In this document: positions 17,248 through 25,512 of the stretch, piece after piece
How positions within the stretch are numbered: the stretch's first letter is position 1
Layout of the letters: every line of letters begins with the position of its first letter
NCBI GenBank assembly: GCA_005518185.1
Contig: RKSN01000003.1
Span: 186,001 to 250,000 of the forward strand
Reading direction: 5' to 3'
DNA: 64,000 nt
From: Chakrabartia godavariana
GTDB taxonomy: Bacteria > Pseudomonadota > Alphaproteobacteria > Sphingomonadales > Sphingomonadaceae
Program-made: the position numbers and the translations under genes
The notes under the pieces: generated by a model
Databases searched by the model: none
Told to the model about the DNA's origin: nothing
The model's input: only the letters and a program-made list of their open reading frames with translations

Positions 17248-17996
17248 TGGCGCCGCTGCTCGCCGCTTTCCTGATCGTCACGGCCTTCCTGACGGCAACG
17301 CTGTCGGGCATATTCGGAATGGCGGGCGGGCTTGTGCTGATGGGCGCGCTGGCCTTTGTCCTGCCGGTCTCGGCCGCCTTTGTGACCCACGGCCTGCTGC
17401 AGCTTGTCGCCAATGGCTGGCGCGCAGTCCTGCACCGGCGGCACATCGCCTGGCCGATCCTGCTGAACTACGCCATCGCCTCCGCCGTTGCCGGCGCAGT
17501 GGTGGCTCTGGTGTCCTTTGCGCCCTCCAGGCCGCTCCTCTTCCTGCTGCTCGGCCTCGTGCCGATGCTGGTCTGGCTGCCCAAAAGCTGGGTGCAGCTT
17601 GATGCGGGGCGCCCGGCCCATGCGTTCGTCTCGGGCTTTCTGGTGACGGCGCTTAACCTGACGGCGGGCGTGGCCGGACCGCTGCTCGACATCTTTTTCG
17701 TGCGGACCGACCTCACGCGCCACCAGATCGTCGCGACCAAGGCCGCGACGCAGGTGTTCAGCCATCTGGCAAAGATCCTTGTCTACGGCGCGCCGCTGGT
17801 CCTTGCGGGCACGACAGCCGCGCTGCCGCCGCTCTGGGTCTTCGCGCTCGCCATCCCTGCCTCGATGCTCGGCACAGCCGCGGGCGGCTGGGTGCTCGAC
17901 CGGATGAGCGATACCCATTTCAAGCGCTGGACAGCGTGGATCGTAACGCTCATCGGCGCCTTCTACCTCATGAAGGCTGCACAGCTCTGGTCATGA
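17247..17996 (+). CDS. TSUP (TauE/SafE) family permease
   Basis: A 249-residue protein with about seven to eight membrane spans and the family's glycine-rich first span (SGIFGMAGGLVLMG). TSUP proteins move sulfite, sulfoacetate, organosulfonates or related anions across the inner membrane; the substrate here is unknown. It starts one base inside the bcp stop and overlaps the DUF455 gene by four bases, so bcp-TSUP-DUF455 forms one translational unit. A second TSUP gene lies at 47559-48317 in a sulfide module, but the two are not close copies. Confidence 0.82.
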   Translation: MAPLLAAFLIVTAFLTATLSGIFGMAGGLVLMGALAFVLPVSAAFVTHGLLQLVANGWRAVLHRRHIAWPILLNYAIASAVAGAVVALVSFAPSRPLLFLLLGLVPMLVWLPKSWVQLDAGRPAHAFVSGFLVTALNLTAGVAGPLLDIFFVRTDLTRHQIVATKAATQVFSHLAKILVYGAPLVLAGTTAALPPLWVFALAIPASMLGTAAGGWVLDRMSDTHFKRWTAWIVTLIGAFYLMKAAQLWS

Positions 17997-18784
17997 CCAG
18001 CATCGCCATTGCCATTCGATCGGTGCTCGAAGCCGCGCAGCCGCGCGACAAGGTGCAGCGCGCCCGGGCCGTTGCGCGGGACTGGCGGGCGGGCCATCTG
18101 GCGCATGTCTTCGACGTGGCGATGCCCGACCGCCCCGGTCGGCCGGACCAACCGCCGCTGCTGCCGCCCAACAAGATGCCGCACCGCAGGCGGGCAGGGT
18201 CGCTCGCGGCAAAGATCGCGATGCTGCATGCCTTTGCGCATATCGAGTTCTCAGCCATCGACCTCGCCTTCGACATTGCCGGGCGATTCGGGGGCGGCCT
18301 GCCCCGCGACTTCATCGATGACTGGCTGTCGGTCGGCGCGGATGAGGCGATGCACTTCATGCTGCTTGAACGGCGGCTCCGGACGCTTGGGAGCCATTAC
18401 GGTGCGCTCCCCGCGCATGACGGCCTGTGGGGCGCCGCACAGGACACGCGCCATGATGTGCTGGCGCGGCTCGCGATCGTGCCGATGGTGCTGGAGGCAC
18501 GGGGCCTCGACGTCAGCCCGGCGACCATCGCGCGCCTCGCCAATATGGGCGACACGCGCAGTGCCACCATTTTGAACCGGATCTACACCGACGAGATTCG
18601 CCATGTCGCTTTTGGTTCCAAATGGTTCGTGAAAATCAGCGAATCATGCGGATTTTCGCCCGCCGACCATTGGAAATCGCTCGTCCGAACGCACTTTTCC
18701 GGGCCTTTGAAGCCACCATTCAACGACTCAGCGCGCAACCAAGCCGGTCTAACGCGGGAATATTACGCCGAACTTGCAGGATAG
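17993..18784 (+). CDS. DUF455 ferritin-like di-iron protein
   Basis: A 263-residue protein of the DUF455 family. The start at 17993 overlaps the permease stop (ATGA). Likely iron ligands, in order, are HAFAHIEFSAID (about residues 79-90), DEAMHF, VLEARGLDV and DEIRHVAFG, giving the E-x-x-H pairs of a ferritin-like four-helix bundle. Members are predicted oxidases or hydroxylases related to MiaE; no substrate is established. The coupling with a peroxidase and a permease is seen, its meaning is not. Confidence 0.83.
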   Translation: MTSIAIAIRSVLEAAQPRDKVQRARAVARDWRAGHLAHVFDVAMPDRPGRPDQPPLLPPNKMPHRRRAGSLAAKIAMLHAFAHIEFSAIDLAFDIAGRFGGGLPRDFIDDWLSVGADEAMHFMLLERRLRTLGSHYGALPAHDGLWGAAQDTRHDVLARLAIVPMVLEARGLDVSPATIARLANMGDTRSATILNRIYTDEIRHVAFGSKWFVKISESCGFSPADHWKSLVRTHFSGPLKPPFNDSARNQAGLTREYYAELAG

Positions 18785-18875
18785 GTCCGCGTTAAGCATT
18801 CACCCTCACTCAAGGGTCCGCCGAAAGACCGAAAGTCGGACGGGCCGGGGTCGAAATGTTTGGGGGTCGTCAATA

Positions 18876-20057
18876 ATGACGTTCGTTTCGTTCACGGCTG
18901 CGACCGGGATAGTGGAGCGCGTGCGTGAATTTTTCAGACCGAAAGAGCTGTTCTACCACGACGGCAAAGGCATGCGTCGCGTGGCTTTGAGCACCCGTAC
19001 CCAGATCTTCGCTGTCGCCGGCCTTGCGCTGTGTGCGACCTCGGGCATTGCCGGGGCGGCTGGCGTGGCGATTTCCGCCCCCGCTGTCTCTTCGACCATC
19101 ACCAATTATGCCGAGCGTGCCGACGCCGTATCCGCCATGGAACAGCGCGTGGCTTCGCTTCAGGCGGAAGTCGCGACGATCCGCAAGGATGCGCGCGCGC
19201 ACGCCGATCGCCTTGAAAAGCGTCAGGCCTTCCTCGCCAGCGTCCTCGCCGGCAAGGGCGATGCCAAGACGCTTGCCGCCCTGCTCCCGGCTGAAACCGC
19301 GGGCTCGCCCAAGTCGGCCGACATTGCCGCCGCCTATGCGCCGATTGTCGCCAAGCAGAACGTGGTTGCGGGCAAGCTCCTGGCAGCGACAGAGAATGAG
19401 TATCGCCTGAAGGCGGGGGCCGTTGCCAAGCTCGGCCTCAATCCCAAGCGCCTGAGCCTCGCCATGGGCGGCCCGTATGAGCCCGTTCCGGCGGACTATA
19501 AGGCGCCGACCGCCGAAAAGACCGATGCGCAGTTCCGCGCGCTGTTCAACAGCTGGAAGCGTCTCGACCAGCTCGATCAGGCGATGGTCGCCATTCCGTC
19601 GGCCAAGCCCGTGTCCTTCGCCATTGCGCTCACCAGCGGCTTTGGCGTCCGGTCCGATCCGTTCCGCGGCGGTGCTGCCATGCACGCCGGCGTCGACATT
19701 CCCGGCCCGATTGGCACGCCGATCTACGCGACCGCCGACGGCGTCGTGGGCCGCACCGGCTGGGTGGGCGGCTATGGCAATCTCGTCGAGATCGACCATG
19801 GCAAGGGCATCCAGACCCGCTATGGCCACCTGTCCTCGATCGTCGCGACGGCCGGAAGCCGCGTGAAGCGCGGTCAGCTGATCGGCCTGATGGGCTCGAC
19901 CGGCCGTTCCACGGGCAGCCACCTGCACTATGAAGTGCGGCTCGACGGCCGCGCCGTGAACCCGACACCCTTCCTGCGCACCGACGGCTACCTGCTCGCG
20001 ATGGAACGCCGCGCCGCCGGCAATGTCGCGCTGGGTGGCCCGGCCAAGGCCGAGTAA
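18876..20057 (+). CDS. M23 (LytM-type) peptidoglycan peptidase, coiled-coil class
   Basis: A 393-residue envelope protein. An N-terminal cytoplasmic stretch precedes one membrane span (about residues 45-70); a coiled-coil region follows (about 85-125), and the M23 domain fills the C-terminal third. Zinc-site motifs are complete: HAGVD (H-x3-D) and HLHYE (H-x-H). This is the layout of DipM/NlpD/EnvC-like cell-wall amidase activators and of true endopeptidases; intact ligands favour catalytic activity. ATG at 18876 is chosen because MTFVSFTAATG begins the conserved sequence. The upstream 90 bases hold a small GTCCG/CGGAC hairpin. Confidence 0.85.
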   Translation: MTFVSFTAATGIVERVREFFRPKELFYHDGKGMRRVALSTRTQIFAVAGLALCATSGIAGAAGVAISAPAVSSTITNYAERADAVSAMEQRVASLQAEVATIRKDARAHADRLEKRQAFLASVLAGKGDAKTLAALLPAETAGSPKSADIAAAYAPIVAKQNVVAGKLLAATENEYRLKAGAVAKLGLNPKRLSLAMGGPYEPVPADYKAPTAEKTDAQFRALFNSWKRLDQLDQAMVAIPSAKPVSFAIALTSGFGVRSDPFRGGAAMHAGVDIPGPIGTPIYATADGVVGRTGWVGGYGNLVEIDHGKGIQTRYGHLSSIVATAGSRVKRGQLIGLMGSTGRSTGSHLHYEVRLDGRAVNPTPFLRTDGYLLAMERRAAGNVALGGPAKAE

Positions 20058-20099
20058 AGCCTGACGCTTTTTCCGATACTGCCGACAGTTGCTGAAATC

Positions 20100-20248
20100 T
20101 AAATCCTCCCCGGGCGGGGGAGGTGGCTGCTCACAGAGCAGACGGAGGGGGTATCGGGCGCACGCCGCGCTTTTCACCTGCGCACCTGGCCCTGGGCCCC
20201 CTCCACCATGCTGCGCATGGTCCCCCTCCCCCGATGGGGGAGGATTTA
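20100..20248. repeat. 149-bp palindromic element with 12-bp terminal inverted repeats (CCTCCCC family), copy 1
   Basis: TAAATCCTCCCC at 20100-20111 is exactly complementary to 20237-20248. Inside the right end CCTCCCCCGATGGGGGAGG forms its own hairpin, and GGAGGGGG near 20142 faces CCCCCTCC near 20199. A related element lies at 25360-25496. It encodes nothing obvious and fills most of the gap between the M23 peptidase and the ErpA-like gene. Confidence 0.75.
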
Positions 20249-20310
20249 CAAACCGGCTTCATCGTTCAGCTTGCCTTGCCGCCTGCGCCTGCCGCGCCTA
20301 TCTGTCAGCC

Positions 20311-20637
20311 ATGCAGACTGTTGACCTGACCCCCAGCGCCGCCGCTCGCGTGTCCTTCATTGCGAACAAGCAGGGCAAACCCGCCATCTTGCGCCTGTCG
20401 GTGGAAGGCGGCGGCTGTTCGGGCTTTCAGTACCGCTTCGGGCTGGCCGACGGCATCGACGCCGAGGATCTTGTGACCGAAACCGACGGTGTGAAGCTGG
20501 TCGTTGATCCGATGAGCCTCGACCTGCTCGATGGGTCGCATGTGGACTATGTCGAATCGCTCGGCGGAAGCGCGTTTCGCGTAACCAACCCCAATGCGGC
20601 CTCGGGCTGCGGCTGTGGCGCCAGCTTCTCCGTCTGA
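20311..20637 (+). CDS. erpA: IscA/ErpA-family iron-sulfur cluster carrier
   Basis: A 108-residue A-type carrier. The three conserved cysteines are Cys36 in GGGCSGFQY and Cys100 and Cys102 in SGCGCGASF. The start at 20311 excludes upstream codons that lie inside the palindromic repeat. Proteins of this type receive [4Fe-4S] or [2Fe-2S] clusters from the assembly machinery and pass them to target enzymes. It overlaps xthA by one base. ErpA is the best fit for an alphaproteobacterial single-domain member, but SufA or IscA cannot be excluded by motif alone. Confidence 0.88.
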   Translation: MQTVDLTPSAAARVSFIANKQGKPAILRLSVEGGGCSGFQYRFGLADGIDAEDLVTETDGVKLVVDPMSLDLLDGSHVDYVESLGGSAFRVTNPNAASGCGCGASFSV

Positions 20638-21407
20638 TGCGGATCGCGACCTATAACGTCAACGGCATCAAGGCCCGCCTTCCCCGCCTTCTCGAATGGC
20701 TGGACGAGCAGAAGCCCGAGATCGTCTGCCTGCAGGAACTGAAATCGAGCGACGAGACGCTGCACGTCGCGGATATAGCCGCCGCCGGCTATCACGGCGT
20801 CTGGCACGGGCAGAAGGGATTTAACGGCGTCGCCATCCTCGCACGCGGCGAGATGCCAGCCGAAATCCAAAAGGGTTTGGGCGGTGACCCGGAAGACGAT
20901 CACAGCCGCTATATTGAGGCAGAGGTCTTCGGCATCCGTGTCGCCTCCATCTACCTGCCCAATGGCAACCCGCAGCCGGGGCCGAAATTCGACTATAAAC
21001 TGCGCTGGTTCGACCGCCTCATCGCGCGCGCCACGGACCTCATGGCGCTTGAGATTCCGGTCGTGCTGGCGGGCGATTACAACGTCATCCCGACCGATGC
21101 GGATATCGCCAACCCCAAAACGATGATGGACGATGCGCTGATGCAGCCGGAAAGCCGCGCGGCCTTCCGGCGTCTGTCGGCGCTTGGCCTGACCGATGCG
21201 CTGGAGGCGCGGCATCCCAAGGGGCGGCTGTGGACCTTCTGGGATTATCAGGCCGGCGCGTGGCAGCGCGATTCCGGGTTCCGGATCGACCATCTGATGC
21301 TGTCCCCCGAAGCCGCCGACCGTCTGGTCGATGCGGGTGTCGACAAGGACTATCGCGGCCGCGAGAAGGCGAGCGACCACGCCCCGACCTGGGCGGTGCT
21401 GGATTGA
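20637..21407 (+). CDS. xthA: exodeoxyribonuclease III / AP endonuclease
   Basis: A 256-residue Mg-dependent base-excision repair nuclease. It has the family landmarks: YNVNGIKARL near the N-terminus, LQELKSSDE with the metal-binding Glu, the catalytic GDYNVIPTDADI, and the final DHAPTW with the general-base His. It acts in the cytoplasm at abasic sites and on 3' blocked ends. Coupled by one-base overlaps to the ErpA-like gene before it and, through its TGA, to a TTG-started hydrolase after it. Confidence 0.95.
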   Translation: MRIATYNVNGIKARLPRLLEWLDEQKPEIVCLQELKSSDETLHVADIAAAGYHGVWHGQKGFNGVAILARGEMPAEIQKGLGGDPEDDHSRYIEAEVFGIRVASIYLPNGNPQPGPKFDYKLRWFDRLIARATDLMALEIPVVLAGDYNVIPTDADIANPKTMMDDALMQPESRAAFRRLSALGLTDALEARHPKGRLWTFWDYQAGAWQRDSGFRIDHLMLSPEAADRLVDAGVDKDYRGREKASDHAPTWAVLD

Positions 21408-22168
21408 GCGGCGTTGCCCCGCTCGTCTACCTCCATGGTCTGCCCGGTGGTCCCGACGAAGTGTCGCTGGTGTCGGACCTGGCCGATGCCGTCTTTGCGC
21501 CGGACCTGACCGACGGTTCGGTCACTGACCAGATCTTCACGCACTTTGGCGAAGTGCCGGTCACGCTGATCGGCTTTTCGCTCGGGGCAGCCGAAGCGCT
21601 CCGCCTGGCCGCCGACCATCCCGAGCGGATCGCGCATCTGCACCTGATTGCACCGGCTGCGCCGCTGGAGCTCGGTGATTTTCTTGGCCGGATGGCGGGC
21701 GGCCCGATCTTCCGCATGGCGCGCGACCATTCATGGCTGTTCCGAATCGTCACGCGGGTTCAGGCGATCACCGCGCAGATCGCCCCCGACTTCTTCGCGC
21801 GGCAGGTTTTTGCCCATGCGCAGGGCAAGGATGTGCCGCTGGTCGCGGACCCAACCTTCCGCAACAGCTGGGCCATGATGGCGGCGCGCTGCCTGTCGCG
21901 CGGCAACGCAGCCTATCGCCTTGCCCTTTCGGCCTATGTGAGCCCGTGGGCCGACCGGCTGGCCCAAGTCCGCACGCCGACCACGCTCTGGTATGGCTCT
22001 GCCGACAATTGGGTGCCGCCGGAGATGGCCGAGGCGCTGGCGCAGGCTCTCCCCCATATTGTCTGCGTCCGCCAGATCATGGACGGCAGCCACTATTCGA
22101 CCTTGGCCGCAGCACTGCCGCACATTGTCGGGCGCACCGCGGAGGATGACGGGGCGGCCGCCGCATGA
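21404..22168 (+). CDS. alpha/beta hydrolase
   Basis: About 254 residues from a TTG at 21404 that overlaps the xthA stop (TTGA); the frame extends further upstream but only within xthA. HGLPGG near residues 11-16 is the oxyanion loop, GFSLGA holds the nucleophile Ser, and a C-terminal DGSHYS carries the likely catalytic His. The Asp is probably in YGSADNWV. It has no signal peptide. It overlaps the methyltransferase gene by four bases. The substrate is unknown. Confidence 0.8.
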   Translation: MSGVAPLVYLHGLPGGPDEVSLVSDLADAVFAPDLTDGSVTDQIFTHFGEVPVTLIGFSLGAAEALRLAADHPERIAHLHLIAPAAPLELGDFLGRMAGGPIFRMARDHSWLFRIVTRVQAITAQIAPDFFARQVFAHAQGKDVPLVADPTFRNSWAMMAARCLSRGNAAYRLALSAYVSPWADRLAQVRTPTTLWYGSADNWVPPEMAEALAQALPHIVCVRQIMDGSHYSTLAAALPHIVGRTAEDDGAAAA

Positions 22169-22893
22169 CAGCTTTATACGACACCATCGGCCTCAACTAT
22201 CAGGACCTGCGGCGCCCCGACCCGCGCATTGCGGCGGTCATCGACGCGGCGCTGGGCAACGCGCGGACCGTGCTGAATGTCGGTGCAGGCACCGGGTCAT
22301 ACGAACCGGCCCACCGGCATGTGACTGCTGTCGAGCCTTCGGCCGCCATGATCGCCAAGCGCGCCTGCGGCGCAGCCAAAGCGGTTCAGGCCAGTGCCGA
22401 GGATCTGCCCTTTGCCGACGGCGCCTTCGATGCGGCGATGGCGGTCCTGACGATCCATCATTGGCCCGACAAGTCCGCGGGCCTGCGTGAACTCCGACGC
22501 GTGACGCGCGGCCCCATCGTCCTTTTGACGTTCGACCCGGCAAGCCGCCCATGGCTGACGGACTATCTGCCCGAACTCGCGACGCTGGATGAAGCCAACA
22601 TGCCCGCCCTATCCGACTATGCGCGCTGGCTCGGCCCGGTCCGCATTGCGCCGGTGCCCGTGCCACATGATTGTAGCGACGGCTTCCTCTATGCCTATTG
22701 GCGGCGGCCCGCAGCCTATCTCGATCCGGTGATCCGGTCTGGCAGCTCGTCCTTCTGGGCGCTGCCCAATCTTGATGAGGGACTGAACCGGCTGGAGGCA
22801 GACCTCAGGTCCGGCGCGTGGCAGGCGCGCCATGCAGAGCTGCTCGACGCCGAAACCTATGATGCGGGCTACCGGCTGGTCATCGCGGATTGA
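22165..22893 (+). CDS. class I SAM-dependent methyltransferase
   Basis: A 242-residue Rossmann-fold methyltransferase. Motif I is VLNVGAGTGSYEP (about residues 32-44), motif II has AVEP with the acidic residue binding ribose, and a UbiE/type-11 style segment AEDLPFADGAFDAAMAV follows at about 79-95. It is translationally coupled to the hydrolase upstream and convergent with the BcerS-like gene, ending eight bases from its stop. Small-molecule rather than nucleic-acid methylation is likely from the type 11 domain; the acceptor is unknown. Confidence 0.86.
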   Translation: MTALYDTIGLNYQDLRRPDPRIAAVIDAALGNARTVLNVGAGTGSYEPAHRHVTAVEPSAAMIAKRACGAAKAVQASAEDLPFADGAFDAAMAVLTIHHWPDKSAGLRELRRVTRGPIVLLTFDPASRPWLTDYLPELATLDEANMPALSDYARWLGPVRIAPVPVPHDCSDGFLYAYWRRPAAYLDPVIRSGSSSFWALPNLDEGLNRLEADLRSGAWQARHAELLDAETYDAGYRLVIAD

Positions 22894-22901
22894 CGGTCGC
22901 C

Positions 22902-24059
22902 TCAGATCGCCTTTTCGTACACCCGGTAGACCTTGTTGACCGTGCCGCCCACGGCTTCGCCGACCGAGCGCATCGGGCTGTTTGAGGCCAGGACCCAGCC
23001 GAAATCGCCCTCGGTCGCGCCGAATTTCGACACGGCATCGCGGCGGATATATTCGATCATCATCATCGCAAGCTGGCTCGCGAGACGGGTGGCCTGATGC
23101 TTTTTGAGCACGCCCATCAGCGGCACGCGCATGGTGCGCACCTTGGGCGCGCGCAGCCACCAGAGGAGCTTCGCCCAGTTGAACGGCAGGAGCGACCCGT
23201 TGAACCCCTTCAGCTGTTCGTTGATGTCGGGGATCGTCATCATGAAGGCCACCGGCTCCCCATCGACTTCGGCGACGCGGATCAGGTCCTCATAGACGAG
23301 CGGCTTCAGCTTCTTGCCCGCATAGGCGATCTCGGCCGGGGTGAAGGGCACGAAGCCCCAATTGTCCGACCAGGCGTCATTCAGGATGCCGATGATCAGC
23401 GCGGCTTCCGCGTCAAAGCGGCTTTTGTCGACGCGGCGGATGCGGATGCGCTCGCTCTTGTCGCCCATCGCGACGATGCGGTTGACGAGTTCGGGGAAGC
23501 CTGCGGCAATCGGCACCGCATAGGTGAAGAGGTCCTGCGCCCCGCCATAGCCCGCACCTTCAATCCATGCCTGATAGCTGGCGGCGTTGAAGCCCATCAT
23601 CGCAACTGGCGGCGCTTCAAAGCCATCGACCAAGAGGCCGATCTCATCCCAATAGGAGAAGCTCAACGGCCCCATGGCACGGTTCATGCCATTGGCGCGC
23701 AGCCAGTCTGCCGCAGCATCAAGCAGCGCCTGCCCTGCCGCTTCATCCTCTGCCTCGAAAAAGCCCCAGAAGCCGACGCCCGGCCCCATGCCCTGTTCGG
23801 GCGGCTGCGCCAGTGCCAGCTGATCGATATGCGCCGAAATGCGCCCGACGACCTTGCGGTCACGTTCGGCAAGGAACAGCTCGGCCTCGCCATGTTCGAA
23901 CCAGGGGTTCTTGCCCGGCGTGATGAGACCATAGACCTCATCCTTGAGCGGCGGCACCCAATTGGGGTCGTTCGCGTAGAGGCGGAAAGGCAGGTCGACA
24001 AACGCCTTGCGGTCCGCCCTGCTCTTGACCGGACGGACGTTCAAACTGATCTGGGTCAA
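22902..24059 (-). CDS. YghO/BcerS-like GNAT acyltransferase, candidate bacterial ceramide synthase
   Basis: A 385-residue soluble protein made of two GNAT-like halves. Landmarks are LYANDPNWVPPL (about residues 28-39), GRISAHIDQ, GPLSFSYWDEIGLLVDGF (about 145-162), NDAWSDNWGFVPFTP and the C-terminal YRVYEKAI. From memory, this is the YghO-type family that includes the Caulobacter ceramide synthase BcerS, which acylates 3-oxosphinganine. A sphingolipid synthase gene 12 kb away supports the assignment. In older annotations the family is called N-acetyltransferase or dATP pyrophosphohydrolase, neither demonstrated. It is divergent from a membrane desaturase. Confidence 0.68.
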   Translation of the reverse strand: MTQISLNVRPVKSRADRKAFVDLPFRLYANDPNWVPPLKDEVYGLITPGKNPWFEHGEAELFLAERDRKVVGRISAHIDQLALAQPPEQGMGPGVGFWGFFEAEDEAAGQALLDAAADWLRANGMNRAMGPLSFSYWDEIGLLVDGFEAPPVAMMGFNAASYQAWIEGAGYGGAQDLFTYAVPIAAGFPELVNRIVAMGDKSERIRIRRVDKSRFDAEAALIIGILNDAWSDNWGFVPFTPAEIAYAGKKLKPLVYEDLIRVAEVDGEPVAFMMTIPDINEQLKGFNGSLLPFNWAKLLWWLRAPKVRTMRVPLMGVLKKHQATRLASQLAMMMIEYIRRDAVSKFGATEGDFGWVLASNSPMRSVGEAVGGTVNKVYRVYEKAI

Positions 24060-24167
24060 TGCGCTGGTCCCTCTGCCACGCGAATGGAGCGCCCCAAGTC
24101 CCGCCTTCTTGAAGCGATGTCAAGGCAACCCATATGCACTCTTCCCGATCGGACGGGTCGCGCACCC

Positions 24168-24192
24168 GCCATCATCCTGCCACGATGATGGC
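24168..24192. promoter_or_regulatory. inverted repeat between BcerS-like and desaturase genes
   Basis: GCCATCAT at 24168-24175 pairs with ATGATGGC at 24185-24192 around a nine-base loop. It lies in the 164-base divergent intergenic region, 31 bases before the desaturase ATG. It may be an operator or a leader hairpin; nothing else supports either. Confidence 0.35.
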
Positions 24193-24223
24193 GTCTAAGG
24201 CCGGACGTAGAAATGGAATTGGT

Positions 24224-25327
24224 ATGAACAGTTCGCTCCTTTCCGCAGACGATGCGCCGCTGGCGACCCCGCGCAAGGCGGCGGCGATCCCGCTGTCGCA
24301 GCATCCCGACGACGCGGCCATGATCCGCGCGGCCGCCGAACTGACGCGCGACCTGTCGACCGCACGGCCGGAATATTACTGGCCTGATTTCCTTGCCTGC
24401 ACGCTGGTTGGCTATGCAGCCCTTGCGCTCGCCATCATGGCGGACAGCACCGTCGCGTTGCTCGGCTGGGCGGCGCTTGCGATGCTGACGCTGTACCGGG
24501 CAGGCCTGTTCATCCATGAACTGACGCACATTCGGCCGCAGGCACTCCCCGGCTTCCGTCTCGCCTGGAATGCGCTGGTCGGCGTGCCGCTCCTTGTCCC
24601 GTCCTTCATGTATGAAGGGGTGCACAGCCTGCACCATGCGCGGACGCGCTATGGCACCAAGGACGATCCCGAATATCTGCCGCTCGCGCTGATGAAGCCG
24701 TGGACGGTGCCGGTCTTTGTGCTGGTGTCGGCGCTCGGCCCGATTGCGCTGCTGTTCCGCTATGCCCTGCTGTCGCCGCTGTCGCTGCTGTCATCGTCGC
24801 TGCGTCGCACGGTGGTGGAGCGCTATTCGAGCCTCTCGATCAACCCCGACTATCGCCGCCGGATGCCCGAAGGCGATTTCCGGCGCATGTGGATCGCGCA
24901 GGAGACAGCGGCGAGCCTCTGGGCGATTACGCTCCTCACCCTCGTCGCCACGGGCGTCATCCCGCTGCGCGCCTTCCTGATCGCGCTGGCGATCCATGCG
25001 GGTGTCGTCATGGTCAATCAGGTCCGCACGCTTGTCGCGCACCTGTGGGAGAATGACGGCGAGGTCATGACCGTGACCGGCCAGTATCTGGACAGCGTCA
25101 ACGTGCCGCCGCCGGGCCTGCTGCCCGCGCTCTGGGCGCCAGTTGGCCTGCGCTACCATGCGCTCCACCATCTGCTGCCGGGCCTGCCCTATCACGCGCT
25201 GGGTGAGGCGCACCGCCGGCTTGTGGCGGCACTGCCTGAGACCTCACGCTATCATGCCGCAAGCTATGACGGACTGCCGGGCCTCGTCTCCACGCTGGTC
25301 AGGAGCACCTTCCAGCGGGGGCGTTGA
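24224..25327 (+). CDS. membrane fatty-acid/lipid desaturase or hydroxylase
   Basis: A 367-residue integral membrane di-iron enzyme. The three histidine boxes are HELTH at 98-102, HSLHH at 134-138 and HALHH at 312-316, separated by hydrophobic segments at about 58-92, 118-132, 165-190 and 230-260. This is the FADS-type desaturase/hydroxylase fold. The start at 24224 (MNSSLLSADD) is preferred to an upstream in-frame ATG. Divergence from the BcerS-like gene suggests it may act on ceramide or its acyl chain, but a phospholipid or carotenoid substrate is possible. Confidence 0.82.
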   Translation: MNSSLLSADDAPLATPRKAAAIPLSQHPDDAAMIRAAAELTRDLSTARPEYYWPDFLACTLVGYAALALAIMADSTVALLGWAALAMLTLYRAGLFIHELTHIRPQALPGFRLAWNALVGVPLLVPSFMYEGVHSLHHARTRYGTKDDPEYLPLALMKPWTVPVFVLVSALGPIALLFRYALLSPLSLLSSSLRRTVVERYSSLSINPDYRRRMPEGDFRRMWIAQETAASLWAITLLTLVATGVIPLRAFLIALAIHAGVVMVNQVRTLVAHLWENDGEVMTVTGQYLDSVNVPPPGLLPALWAPVGLRYHALHHLLPGLPYHALGEAHRRLVAALPETSRYHAASYDGLPGLVSTLVRSTFQRGR

Positions 25328-25359
25328 AGGACCGGCGGGACGCGCGCGCGCACTATTTA

Positions 25360-25496
25360 TCCTCCCCCGTCGGGGGAGGGGGACCGCGAAGCGGTGGAGG
25401 GGGTTTGGGGCAAAGTGCGCAATTGACACGTGCAGCGTGCGCCCGTCGCCCCCTCCGTCAGCCTTGAAGGCTGCCACCTCCCCCGATGGGGGAGGA
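25360..25496. repeat. 137-bp palindromic element, CCTCCCC family, copy 2
   Basis: TCCTCCCCC at 25360-25368 pairs with GGGGGAGGA at 25488-25496. As in the copy at 20100-20248, the right end holds CCTCCCCCGATGGGGGAGG and an internal GGAGGGGG faces CCCCCTCC. It lies between the convergent desaturase and lptG genes. Confidence 0.75.
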
Positions 25497-25512
25497 ATTG
25501 AGACGCCCCCCC

